From positions 1 to 32,799 of the forward strand of contig JAQGHY010000201.1 of the NCBI GenBank assembly GCA_028291455.1: a stretch of DNA of 32,799 bases, in the 5' to 3' direction. How positions within the stretch are numbered: the stretch's first letter is position 1; every line of letters starts with the position of its first letter. This DNA comes from Rubritepida sp. GTDB taxonomy: Bacteria > Pseudomonadota > Alphaproteobacteria > Acetobacterales > Acetobacteraceae. The notes under the pieces were generated by a model that ran no database searches, was not told the origin of the DNA, and saw nothing but the letters and a program-made list of their open reading frames with translations. A program made the translations under genes and the position numbers. This document shows positions 16,569-24,113 of the stretch, one piece after another.

Positions 16569-17410
16569 GCACGCATCACATGGGCCCCGCAGAGATCGAC
16601 TCGTGGCGTGCGCGCATGCCGCGCGCCTTCGGCCCCACGCCGCGGGGCCGCGTGCTGCGGGTGCTGGCCGGGGTCGCCTTCCTGACTTGGCTCATCGGCA
16701 CGCTCTGGATGTTCGATGTCACCCTCACGCGGCTGCTGAACGGCTTCTCCGGCCTGATGGTGATCATCCGGCTGATGGTCCCCCCCTCGCCCGGCGAGAT
16801 GTGGGTCGAGATCCTGCAAGGTATTGCCGAAAGCCTGGCGATGGCCTTCCTCGGCACCTTCATCTCGGCGCTGATCGCGGTGCCGCTGGGTTTTCTCGGC
16901 GCGCGCAACGTGATGACCAACACGCTGTTCCGCTTCTCCCTCCGCCGTATCTTCGACGGCTTCCGCGGTGTGGACCAGCTCATCTGGGCACTCGCCTATG
17001 TGCGCGCCGTAGGGCTGGGGCCGCTCGCCGGCGTGCTTGCCATCGCGACGGCGGATATCGCCGTCCTGGCGAAGATCTACGCCGAGGCCATCGAGAATGC
17101 CGAGCGCAAGCAGGCCGAGGGCATCGCGGCAGCCGGCGGCTCGCCTACGCTGGTGATGCGCTTCGGCATCCTGCCGCAGGTGGCGCCGATCATGCTGGGC
17201 CACGCGCTCTACTTCTTCGAGAGCAACACGCGCAGCGCCACCATCCTCGGTGTCGTCGGCGCCGGCGGCATCGGGCTGCAGATCGCGGAACGAATCCGCG
17301 TCCGCTACTGGGACGAGGTGGCCTTCATCATCATCCTGATGGTGCTGACGGTGGCGGCGATCGACTGGCTCTCCGGCAAGGTGCGGCGGCGGCTGATCGG
17401 GGCCCGTTAG
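16565..17410 (+). CDS. phnE: Phosphonate-type ABC transporter permease PhnE (second copy)
   Basis: A 281-residue permease paralogous to the upstream PhnE. It has a charged N-terminus, about six hydrophobic segments, and the coupling region AEAIENAERKQAEGIAAAGG followed by ATILGVVGAGGIGLQIAERI. The start ATG overlaps the first phnE stop (ATGA), giving tight translational coupling; the open frame extends much further upstream, but that part is a shadow of the first permease. Two different PhnE subunits in one operon are common in alphaproteobacteria. It ends 23 bases before hemW. No C-P lyase, phosphonatase or phosphite dehydrogenase gene is seen beside it. Confidence 0.93.
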   Translation: MSTHHMGPAEIDSWRARMPRAFGPTPRGRVLRVLAGVAFLTWLIGTLWMFDVTLTRLLNGFSGLMVIIRLMVPPSPGEMWVEILQGIAESLAMAFLGTFISALIAVPLGFLGARNVMTNTLFRFSLRRIFDGFRGVDQLIWALAYVRAVGLGPLAGVLAIATADIAVLAKIYAEAIENAERKQAEGIAAAGGSPTLVMRFGILPQVAPIMLGHALYFFESNTRSATILGVVGAGGIGLQIAERIRVRYWDEVAFIIILMVLTVAAIDWLSGKVRRRLIGAR

Positions 17411-17433
17411 CGCCGCCGCCTCGGGCGCCCTAT

Positions 17434-18621
17434 ATGCGGGGCGTGACCGAACCCCTCGCCCTCTACATCCACTGGCCCTTCTGCGCCTCCAAGTGCCCGT
17501 ACTGCGACTTCAACTCGCATGTCCGAGAGGGCGGCGTGGACCATGCGCGGTACCGCGAAGCCCTGCGCCGGGAGCTGGCCCATGAGGCCGAGCGCGTCGC
17601 TTCCGAGACGCCCGGAAGGAACTCCCGACGTCCGCTCGCCAGTATCTTCTTCGGCGGCGGCACGCCGAGCCTGATGGAGGCTGAGACTGTCGCCGCCCTC
17701 ATCGCCGATGCGCGTGGCTTCTTCGACGCGACCGACGACATCGAGATCACCCTCGAAGCGAACCCCACCAGCGTCGAGACCGGCAAGCTGCGCGAATTCG
17801 CCGCCGCCGGGGTGAACCGAGCCTCGCTGGGCGTGCAGTCGCTGGACGCGGAGGCGCTGCGCTTCCTCGGCCGCAGGCACGATGCCAGCCAGGCCATCGC
17901 CGCGCTGGAGGCCGCGCGGGGCATCTTTCCGCGCCTGTCCTTCGACCTGATCTATGCCCGGCCCGGTCAATCCGAGGCATCCTGGCGGGCGGAGCTGCGC
18001 CAGGCCCTGGCGCTCGCGGCGGATCACCTCAGCCTCTACCAGCTCACCATCGAGCCCGGCACGCGCTTCTTCACCGAGCATGCCCGCGGCGCCTTCGCCC
18101 TGCCCGAGGAGGACGACGCCGCCCGCATGTACGAGGCCACGGCCGAGGAAGCCGCGCGCTTCGGCCTGGCGCCCTATGAGATCAGCAACTACGCCAAGCC
18201 GGGTGCCGAGAGCCGGCACAACCTCGCCTATTGGCGCTACGGCGACTATCTCGGCATCGGTCCGGGCGCGCATCAGCGGCTGTTGATGAACGGCGACATG
18301 CTCGCCACCCGCCGCCACCGGGCGCCGGAGGAATGGCTTACGCGGGTCGAAACCTCGGGCCACGCGACGGTCGAGGAGGAAATCCTGTCCCCGCGCGATC
18401 GCGGCCGCGAAGCCCTGCTGATGGGATTGCGCCTGGCTGAAGGCGTCGATCCCGCGCGGATCGAGGCGCGCAGCTCCCTGAATTTCCTGGATACCATCGA
18501 CCCCGCGATGCTGACCGCCTGCCTGGATGAAGGCTACCTGGAATGGCAGGGCCCACGCCTCGTCGCGACCTCCGAAGGGCGGGTCCGGCTCGATGCCTTG
18601 CTTCCGGTGTTGCTTCGGTAA
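17434..18621 (+). CDS. hemW: Radical SAM heme chaperone HemW
   Basis: A 395-residue radical SAM protein of the HemW type (formerly called an oxygen-independent coproporphyrinogen oxidase). The 4Fe-4S-binding motif is C-x3-C-x2-C at Cys17, Cys21 and Cys24 in FCASKCPYCDFNSH. The residue after the third Cys region is Asp-Phe, not a further Cys as in HemN, which supports HemW. GGGTPSLM, ANPTSVETGKL and GVQSLDAEALRFLGR are further hallmarks. HemW is thought to deliver heme to apoproteins. The ATG at 17434 is chosen; a GTG nine bases later is also possible. It follows the phn operon closely but is functionally unrelated. Confidence 0.93.
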   Translation: MRGVTEPLALYIHWPFCASKCPYCDFNSHVREGGVDHARYREALRRELAHEAERVASETPGRNSRRPLASIFFGGGTPSLMEAETVAALIADARGFFDATDDIEITLEANPTSVETGKLREFAAAGVNRASLGVQSLDAEALRFLGRRHDASQAIAALEAARGIFPRLSFDLIYARPGQSEASWRAELRQALALAADHLSLYQLTIEPGTRFFTEHARGAFALPEEDDAARMYEATAEEAARFGLAPYEISNYAKPGAESRHNLAYWRYGDYLGIGPGAHQRLLMNGDMLATRRHRAPEEWLTRVETSGHATVEEEILSPRDRGREALLMGLRLAEGVDPARIEARSSLNFLDTIDPAMLTACLDEGYLEWQGPRLVATSEGRVRLDALLPVLLR

Positions 18622-18766
18622 GCCGGGACGGGTTACAAGGGGTCATGTTCCTGATGTGCTCCTCGCTGCGAATTACGCGCCCGGCCGGTTGATCCGCGCC
18701 GCGATGCCGTGGCGCGCCTCCGCGCCGGGTATCGCTCCGCCAACCGCGATCTCAGGAACTTCCCAA

Positions 18767-19033
18767 ATGACCGATACCGTTTCCGTGCTTTTCACGGTCG
18801 AGGCCGAGGCTTCGCCGGGTCTCTTGCCCCGCCTTCTCCAGCCCTTCGCCAAGCGCGACCTCACCACCGATCACCTCGTCGCCAACCGGGTCGGCGACAC
18901 CATGCGCGTCGAGCTCGGCATGGCGGAGATGCCGGCCGAGATGGTGCATCTCGTCGCCGGCAATCTGGGCCAGGTGATCGGCGTGATACGCGTGACCGAG
19001 CAGCGCCACACGAGGCTGCGCGCGGCGGCCTGA
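18767..19033 (+). CDS. Stand-alone ACT-domain protein
   Basis: An 88-residue protein made of a single ACT domain. The N-terminal DTVSVLFTVEAEASPGLLPRLLQPFAKRDLTTDHL is the beta-alpha-beta start with the ligand-loop Pro-Gly, and GQVIGVIRVTEQ is the last strand. It resembles the regulatory small subunit of acetolactate synthase, but no synthase gene is in the window. It might bind an amino acid and regulate a partner in trans. The ATG at 18767 is used because the ACT fold starts there; the frame is open further upstream without domain signals. The 145 bases before it hold no feature I can support. Confidence 0.75.
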   Translation: MTDTVSVLFTVEAEASPGLLPRLLQPFAKRDLTTDHLVANRVGDTMRVELGMAEMPAEMVHLVAGNLGQVIGVIRVTEQRHTRLRAAA

Positions 19034-19136
19034 GCCCTTCGCTCCCGTCGCCTCGCCCATGTCCACGCCCGCCTTGCCGGATGAACTGCGTGCCATAAAC
19101 TGCGCTTCCAGAAGCTTGGATTTGGGGAAGCGCATC

Positions 19137-20132
19137 ATGAAAACATCCGTCACGAGTCTTTCGCGCCGCGCGATGCTGGCACTTCCGGCGCTGGCTGGCA
19201 TGGGCGGCACCGCCTGGGCGCAGGATTTCCCGTCCAAGCCGCTGCGCATCATCGTCCCCTATACGCCCGGCGGCACGACCGACATCGCCGCACGCCTCGT
19301 CGCGGAGCCACTGGGCCGCGCCCTCGGCCAGCCCGTGGTGGTCGAGAACCGGCCGGGTGCGAACAGCATCGTCGGCGCCGGCGCCGCCGCGATCAGCCCG
19401 CCGGACGGCTATACGCTGCTGATGGTGCTGCCCGCCCATGCCGCGAACGCCACGCTCCAGGCCGGCAAGATGCCCTTCGACGCGATCACCAGCTTCGCGC
19501 CGGTCTCGCTCGTCGTGCAGGCGCCGTTGGTCATGGCCGGCAGCCCCCGCATGGCCGCGCGCACGCTGGCCGAGTTCCTCGAATACGCGCGCTCGCGCCC
19601 CGGTCAGGTGAATTACGGGTCGAGCGGCATCGGCGCGACGGCGCATCTGGCGATGGAGCAGCTTCAGCTCCTCGCCGGCGTGCAGATGACCCACATCCCC
19701 TATCGCGGCACGCAGCCCGCCCTGCAGGATCTGATGTCGGGCAATATCAGCCTGATGTTCGACACCTATTCGCCGCTCAAGGCGCAGTTCGAGGCTGGAA
19801 CCATCAAGCCGCTCGGCATCGCCGCGGCCGAGCGCGCCGAATTCGCCCTCAACCTGCCGACGGTGGGCGAAAGCGGAATCGCGGCGCTCAACCCCTTCGT
19901 CGCCAGCTCCTGGTGCATGCTGCTGGCCCCGGCACGCACGCCGCAGCCCCTCGTAGACCGGATCTCCGCCGAGGTCGCAAAGCTCCTGCGTGAGCCGGCG
20001 ATGGCCGCTCGCATGCAGGACCTCGGCTTCGTCCTCGAAGGCCGCACGCCGGTGGCGACGGGTCAATTCCTGCGCGAGGAAGTCGAGCGCTGGGGCAATG
20101 TGATCCGGACGGCGAACGTCACGGTGGAATAG
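19137..20132 (+). CDS. Bug/TctC-family solute-binding protein
   Basis: A 331-residue periplasmic receptor of the Bug family. The signal peptide (LSRRAMLALPALAGMGGTAWAQ) has a twin Arg and a cleavage site near WAQDF. Typical segments are [44 protein letters not shown] and NYGSSGIGATAHLAMEQL, followed by the HIPYRGTQPALQDLMSG loop. The ATG at 19137 starts just before the signal. It converges on the MmgE/PrpD gene of the decarboxylase cluster; a Bug receptor next to MmgE/PrpD and dehydrogenase genes often marks a carboxylate uptake and breakdown locus. No TctA/TctB partner is present. Confidence 0.92.
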   Translation: MKTSVTSLSRRAMLALPALAGMGGTAWAQDFPSKPLRIIVPYTPGGTTDIAARLVAEPLGRALGQPVVVENRPGANSIVGAGAAAISPPDGYTLLMVLPAHAANATLQAGKMPFDAITSFAPVSLVVQAPLVMAGSPRMAARTLAEFLEYARSRPGQVNYGSSGIGATAHLAMEQLQLLAGVQMTHIPYRGTQPALQDLMSGNISLMFDTYSPLKAQFEAGTIKPLGIAAAERAEFALNLPTVGESGIAALNPFVASSWCMLLAPARTPQPLVDRISAEVAKLLREPAMAARMQDLGFVLEGRTPVATGQFLREEVERWGNVIRTANVTVE

Positions 20133-20136
20133 GCAT

Positions 20137-20155
20137 CGAGGGGCGCTGCCCCTCG
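20137..20155. terminator. Bidirectional hairpin between convergent Bug receptor and MmgE/PrpD genes
   Basis: An 8-bp perfect stem (CGAGGGGC, loop GCT, GCCCCTCG) lies five bases after the receptor stop, and its last base abuts the end of the convergent gene. No U-tract follows, so factor-independent termination is not certain, but the position between two facing genes fits a shared terminator. The same core recurs at 22501-22517. Confidence 0.5.
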
Positions 20156-21508
20156 CTACGCCGCCAGCCTGCGCAACTTCAGCTCGCCCGGCAGCGCGCT
20201 GCCCTGGCGCAACCCCGCCAGGAACTCCCGCGCCTCGATCGCGCCCATCACGGGGCCGACGAGCTCCAGGAACTTCTCGTCCAGCTCCTGGTCCGAGAGG
20301 GGCGCGTCCGGGTCGCCCTTCCGGGTTGGCTGGTGGCGGTACAGCTCGCGCCCGTCGCGCAGCTTGATCGTCACCTTGGCGCTGCGCGCGCCTGGGAAGG
20401 CCGCCTCGCATTCGGCATCCTCGCTGACGGTGATGCGCGGCATGATGGCGCGGATCGCCGGATCGACCAGCCGCTCGGGCGCGAAGGCGTCGAGGCGGAC
20501 GCCGCCGTAGAGCATGATGCTGGCTACGGTGAACTGCACCGAGAAGCGCGCCTCCTGCTCCGTCACGATCGACGGCCGGTCGCACACGTTCTTCGTCGCC
20601 CCATAGCCGCCGACATGCAGCGAGACGACGTCATCGGGCGCGAAACCATGCTCGCGCTGCAGGTCGCGCGTGGCATCGAGTGCGGCGAAGATATGCCCGC
20701 AGCAGCCGTGGTTCTTGAAGGTCATCTGCGTGATGGTGAGCGGCTTGCCGATGGCGGCGATCGCCTTGTCCCACTTGCCGGTATCCTCGCTGGTCGCGGC
20801 GGCGAAACCGGCCGGGCCGTGCAGCACGTCGAGCGCGCCGGTCATGCCCTCGCGCGCGGCCATGGCGGCCAGCGCCCCGGCTTCGGCCGCATGCCCCGGA
20901 TGCAGCGGCTTGCTCATGCCGTCGCCCCGGAAGGCCTGCTGCAAGCCGCCCGCCATGGTGGCGGCGGTGGCGATGGCGTGGGCGGTCCGCGTCTCGTCGC
21001 AATCGAGCAGCACCGCGACGGCGGCGGCCGCGCCGAAGGTGCCGACGGTGCCGGTGGTGTGCCAGAAGTCATAATGGCTCGGCTGCACCGCCTGGGCGAT
21101 GCGGCACGACACCTCGTAGCCCGCCGCCATGGCGCGCAGCAGCGCGGCCATATCGGTCTGCTTCGTCTGCGCGGCGGCCAGCGCGGCGGAGATGGTCGGG
21201 CAGCCGGGATGGTAGACGCCCCAGCGCCAGATATCGTCGAATTCGACAGTATGGCTCGCCGTGCCGTTGATCAGCGCGGCATGGCGTAGCGAGCCGCGCG
21301 TGCCCTCCACATAGGAGACGGCGCGGCCGGGGCCGCGGCCTTCGGCCAGGGCACGGGCCATCAGCGTCGCCGGCGCCAGATGGCAGCCGGGCAGGAGGGA
21401 CGCGAACCAGTCGATGAGCGCGCGGCGCGCGTGGTGCTCGACCTCGGCCGTCAGCGATGCCTGTCGCCAGGAGGCCGCGTGGTCGGCGAGGGCAAGCAGC
21501 GGGTTCAT
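20156..21508 (-). CDS. MmgE/PrpD-family protein
   Basis: A 450-residue member of the MmgE/PrpD family, which includes 2-methylcitrate dehydratase and other hydro-lyases acting on carboxylic acids. Visible signatures are HTVEFDDIWRWGVYHPGCPTISAALA, the GTVGTFGAAAAVAVLL helix, and MSKPLHPGHAAEAGALAAMAAREG, which is highly typical, then FKNHGCCGHIFAALDA. The substrate is not identifiable, since methylcitrate genes are absent. The ATG at 21508 overlaps the stop of the upstream dehydrogenase gene by four bases (ATGA). It is the last gene of the minus-strand cluster. Confidence 0.92.
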   Translation of the reverse strand: MNPLLALADHAASWRQASLTAEVEHHARRALIDWFASLLPGCHLAPATLMARALAEGRGPGRAVSYVEGTRGSLRHAALINGTASHTVEFDDIWRWGVYHPGCPTISAALAAAQTKQTDMAALLRAMAAGYEVSCRIAQAVQPSHYDFWHTTGTVGTFGAAAAVAVLLDCDETRTAHAIATAATMAGGLQQAFRGDGMSKPLHPGHAAEAGALAAMAAREGMTGALDVLHGPAGFAAATSEDTGKWDKAIAAIGKPLTITQMTFKNHGCCGHIFAALDATRDLQREHGFAPDDVVSLHVGGYGATKNVCDRPSIVTEQEARFSVQFTVASIMLYGGVRLDAFAPERLVDPAIRAIMPRITVSEDAECEAAFPGARSAKVTIKLRDGRELYRHQPTRKGDPDAPLSDQELDEKFLELVGPVMGAIEAREFLAGLRQGSALPGELKLRRLAA

Positions 21509-22479
21509 CGGTTGCTCCGGATCACTTCCTTGTTGATCACCATATCCATGTCGATCTCGCCCTTGAAGTGCCGGACGATGGAGTCGACGCAGGAAAGCCC
21601 CATGCGGCGCAGGCCCTGCTGCGTGGCGGCGGCCGAATGCGGCGTCATCACCACGTTCGGCGCCTTGAGCAGCGGGTTGTCCTGGCTCATCGGCTCGTCC
21701 CAGAAGACGTCCAGGCCGGCGGCGCCGATGTGGCCGTTGCCGAGTGCTGCCGCCAGCGGCGCCTCCTGCACCAGCGTACCGCGCGCGGTGTTGATGAAAC
21801 GCGAGCCGGGCTTCATGCCGGCGAGGAATTCCGCATTCACCATGCCGCGGTTCTCGGCGTTGGAGGGGCAATGCATGGTGACCCAATCCGCCTGGGCCAG
21901 GCCCTCGGCCAGCGTCTTGGCGTAGCGGAAACCGGCGCCCTTCACCGTGTTCATCGGGACGTTGGGGTCGCAGACCAGCACGTCCATCCCGAAGGCGGCG
22001 GCGAGGCGCGAGACGCGGCCGCCGATCCGCCCGAAGCCCACCACCAGCAGCGTCATGCCCGAGAGGTCCCAGGTCACGGGCGCGTCGGTGTTGCTCCACT
22101 TCAGGGCGCGCGTGTTCGCGTCATAGGCCTGGGTGCCGCGCGCGATGTTGAGCATCAGCATCATGGCGTGCTCGGCCACGCTCAGCGCATTGGCATCGGC
22201 CGTGACGGTAAGGGGAATGCCGCGCTTGGTCAGCTCCGGCACGTCCACCTGATCGTAGCCGACGCCATGCCGCGCCACGATGGCGAGCTTGGGTGAAAAG
22301 CTGAGGAAGTCGGCATTGATCGGCGTGGCGCGCACGATGATGGCGTCGGCCGTGGCCATGGCGCGGGCCATGTTCTCGCGGCTGGTGTCATGCAGGGTCT
22401 CGACGGTGAAGCCGGGCTCGGCCTCCAGCGCGGCGGTGGCGTCGGGATGGAGGGAGCGCAGCAGGACGACGTGAGGCAT
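21505..22479 (-). CDS. D-isomer-specific 2-hydroxyacid dehydrogenase
   Basis: A 324-residue NAD(P)-dependent dehydrogenase that would interconvert a D-2-hydroxy acid and its 2-keto acid. The dinucleotide-binding motif GFGRIG is at residues 148-153. The catalytic Arg233 (NTARG), Glu262 (DVFWDEP) and His281 (TPHSAA) are all present, as is the substrate-loop segment RHGVGYD. It resembles phosphoglycerate dehydrogenase-like or hydroxypyruvate reductase-like members without a regulatory domain. Its product could feed the adjacent keto-acid decarboxylase. It is coupled by a four-base overlap to the MmgE/PrpD gene and lies 88 bases after the decarboxylase beta gene. Confidence 0.92.
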   Translation of the reverse strand: MPHVVLLRSLHPDATAALEAEPGFTVETLHDTSRENMARAMATADAIIVRATPINADFLSFSPKLAIVARHGVGYDQVDVPELTKRGIPLTVTADANALSVAEHAMMLMLNIARGTQAYDANTRALKWSNTDAPVTWDLSGMTLLVVGFGRIGGRVSRLAAAFGMDVLVCDPNVPMNTVKGAGFRYAKTLAEGLAQADWVTMHCPSNAENRGMVNAEFLAGMKPGSRFINTARGTLVQEAPLAAALGNGHIGAAGLDVFWDEPMSQDNPLLKAPNVVMTPHSAAATQQGLRRMGLSCVDSIVRHFKGEIDMDMVINKEVIRSNR

Positions 22480-22500
22480 TTTAATTCCTTTATTTACGAT

Positions 22501-22517
22501 GAGGGGCGCTGCCCCTC
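22501..22517. repeat. Second copy of the GAGGGGC-GCT-GCCCCTC hairpin
   Basis: GAGGGGCGCTGCCCCTC forms a 7-bp perfect stem with a three-base loop in the 88-base gap between the decarboxylase beta and dehydrogenase genes. It is identical in core to the hairpin at 20137-20155. It is either a small dispersed palindromic element or a recurring transcription punctuation mark. Confidence 0.5.
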
Positions 22518-22528
22518 AAACTCCCCGG

Positions 22529-22547
22529 CAAGAACCTCAGGTTCTTG
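22529..22547. terminator. Adjacent hairpin CAAGAACC-TCA-GGTTCTTG
   Basis: A perfect 8-bp stem with a three-base loop, 11 bases from the GC-rich hairpin in the same gap. On the minus strand it follows the decarboxylase beta gene by 20 bases and could punctuate transcription before the dehydrogenase gene. No U-tract is evident, so its role as a terminator is tentative. Confidence 0.4.
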
Positions 22548-22567
22548 CATCTCCGATGACTTGGGCC

Positions 22568-23173
22568 TTAGGCCAGATGGGCTTTTGGCCCTAGCAGATG
22601 CTCGCGCATCCGCGCTTGCAGGATCGCACCTTCGCGCGGCGGGAGGACGAGCGGCAGCGAGGCCGCGTCGATCTTCACCACGGCGAAAAACGGCCCTTCC
22701 TGGGCATAGACCGCGGCCTTCAGCGCCGGCACATCCGACGCCTCGGTGACCAGCATGATGCGGCGGATGCCCGCGCCTTCCGCCATCTTCACCAGGTCCG
22801 TACCGTGGCGCGTCGCTGTTTCCTGCATGCCGGTCTCGCCGTAATGCTCGTTGTCCTGCACCACGATGGAGAGGTTGCGCGGCTTCTGGTGCGCAATGGT
22901 GGCGAGGCTGCCGATGCCCATGAGCATCTCACCGTCGCCGGTCAGCACCAGCACCGTGCGGTCGGGCTGCGCCAGCGCAAGGCCGAGGCCGATCATCGCC
23001 GCCCCGCCCATTCCGCCCCAGAGCGGCAGGTTCTGCGGGCCGTCGTCCACGGCCGAAATATCCCAGGCGGGCGCGCCGAGGCCGGCGACGACGAGCATGC
23101 CGCCGCGATCCTCGAAGAGCACGCGCGTCAGGTCGCGCCGGTCGAGCTTGCCGGAGGCTCCGAGCTTCACCAT
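22568..23173 (-). CDS. ThDP-dependent decarboxylase, beta (C-terminal type) subunit, sulfopyruvate/phosphonopyruvate decarboxylase-like
   Basis: A 201-residue protein equal to the C-terminal ThDP-pyrophosphate-binding half of sulfopyruvate or phosphonopyruvate decarboxylases. The ThDP motif is visible: TGDGEMLMGIGSL followed after about 20 residues by VVQDNEHYGETG. The preceding LWGGMGGAAMIGLGLALAQPDR is typical of this family. It needs the alpha subunit encoded just upstream, whose stop is only four bases away. The likely reaction is non-oxidative decarboxylation of a 3-substituted pyruvate to an aldehyde. The true substrate (sulfo-, phosphono- or another pyruvate) cannot be told. Confidence 0.87.
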   Translation of the reverse strand: MVKLGASGKLDRRDLTRVLFEDRGGMLVVAGLGAPAWDISAVDDGPQNLPLWGGMGGAAMIGLGLALAQPDRTVLVLTGDGEMLMGIGSLATIAHQKPRNLSIVVQDNEHYGETGMQETATRHGTDLVKMAEGAGIRRIMLVTEASDVPALKAAVYAQEGPFFAVVKIDAASLPLVLPPREGAILQARMREHLLGPKAHLA

Positions 23174-23177
23174 GGCG

Positions 23178-23729
23178 TCAGTCCTTCCCGAAGGTCTTGG
23201 CGCCGAGCACGCGCTGGCCGATCAGCGTCGCGGTCGGGCGGAACGTGTTGTAGGCGAGCTTCAGCGTGGCCTCGGCGGTGGGGACCACATCGGCCGCATG
23301 GTCGGCGCGGTGGACGATGGTGCCCATGGCCTCCAGCACCTTCTGCGTCGCCTGGCCCATGGCGATCTGCGCCGGATTGAACTCGCCGAAATCGCCGCGC
23401 ATAGTGATGATCATCGGCATCGGCGTGCGGTGGATGGACGACAGCGAGAGCATGTTGATGCAATTGCCCACGCCGGAGGATTGCATGAGCAGCACCGAGC
23501 GGTCACCGCCGAGCCAGGCGCCCTGCATGAGGGCCACGCCCTCCTCCTCGGTGGTCAGCGTCACGACGCGCAGCGTGTTGTCCGCGAGGCAGCGCTTGAT
23601 GAGGCGCGAATGCCCGGCATCGGGCACCAGGGCCACCTGCCGCACATTATACTGCTTCAGCAGGTCGTAGAGGCCATCGGGCCAGTCCGCGGCCGCATCC
23701 GGCGCGCTCTCGATCGTAGTGCTATTCAT
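23178..23729 (-). CDS. ThDP-dependent decarboxylase, alpha (N-terminal type) subunit, sulfopyruvate/phosphonopyruvate decarboxylase-like
   Basis: A 183-residue protein equal to the N-terminal PYR half of sulfopyruvate/phosphonopyruvate decarboxylases. TLTTEEEGVALMQGAWLGG contains the conserved Glu that activates ThDP, and LLMQSSGVGNCINMLSLSS is the family's hallmark segment. Two ATGs begin the frame; the second is chosen because the GGAGG site abuts the first but spaces by six bases to the second. With the next gene it forms one split enzyme. It is the first gene of a minus-strand cluster, and the left end of the mobile element lies about 60 bases upstream of its start, possibly affecting its promoter. 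Confidence 0.87.
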   Translation of the reverse strand: MNSTTIESAPDAAADWPDGLYDLLKQYNVRQVALVPDAGHSRLIKRCLADNTLRVVTLTTEEEGVALMQGAWLGGDRSVLLMQSSGVGNCINMLSLSSIHRTPMPMIITMRGDFGEFNPAQIAMGQATQKVLEAMGTIVHRADHAADVVPTAEATLKLAYNTFRPTATLIGQRVLGAKTFGKD

Positions 23730-23790
23730 GAACATCCTCCGTTGCCGCGAGTTTCAGCCCCATGCCCGGTTCTGACAACCCGGGAGGGTT

Positions 23791-23806
23791 GGTAGTGGGT
23801 CAGTTT
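23791..23806 (+). repeat. Left terminal inverted repeat of the element
   Basis: GGTAGTGGGTCAGTTT is the exact reverse complement of the sequence at 27240-27255. The similarity continues inward with one gap (TTGAGCT is shared). This defines the left boundary of the mobile element. Confidence 0.9.
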
Positions 23807-23874
23807 GAATTGAGCTGAGAACGTTTCTATTGATGCTCTTGGCGCTCCGGGCGGCCAAGTGCCACAGTATAGGT

Positions 23875-24108
23875 ATGCTAAATAAAGCTCTCCCGACCTC
23901 TGACGACCTTCGCCGTGATTACGAGGCGCACGTCGAAGGTGCGACCAAAGCCATGGCCGATGCATGTAAGGCCGCAGATGCCGCTTGGGCGGCCAGCGAT
24001 AGCGAGGCGCGCGATCACTTTTTTGAATTAGAACAACAAGCTCTAACGGCATATGAAAATTGGCGGACGGCGTCTGCCAACATCGGGCAACGCCTGAAGG
24101 CGACCTGA
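23875..24108 (+). CDS. Small helical passenger protein (77 aa), unknown function
   Basis: A 77-residue Ala- and Glu-rich protein, predicted by eye to be almost wholly alpha-helical (for example VEGATKAMADACKAADAAW and HFFELEQQALTAYENW). I recognise no family. The start at 23875 is chosen because it gives a compact protein with AGG just upstream; TTG at 23830 or ATG at 23833 would add 14 or 15 residues. It is the first passenger gene inside the left repeat and is followed after five bases by the next small gene, so the two probably form an operon. It could be a small coiled-coil or DNA-associated protein; this is a guess. Confidence 0.55.
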   Translation: MLNKALPTSDDLRRDYEAHVEGATKAMADACKAADAAWAASDSEARDHFFELEQQALTAYENWRTASANIGQRLKAT

Positions 24109-24113
24109 TCTCC

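Noticed and set aside
23777..23790. AACCC-GGGA-GGGTT beside the left end as part of the element's repeat
   Set aside because: It has no counterpart outside the right terminal repeat, so it is treated as host flank.
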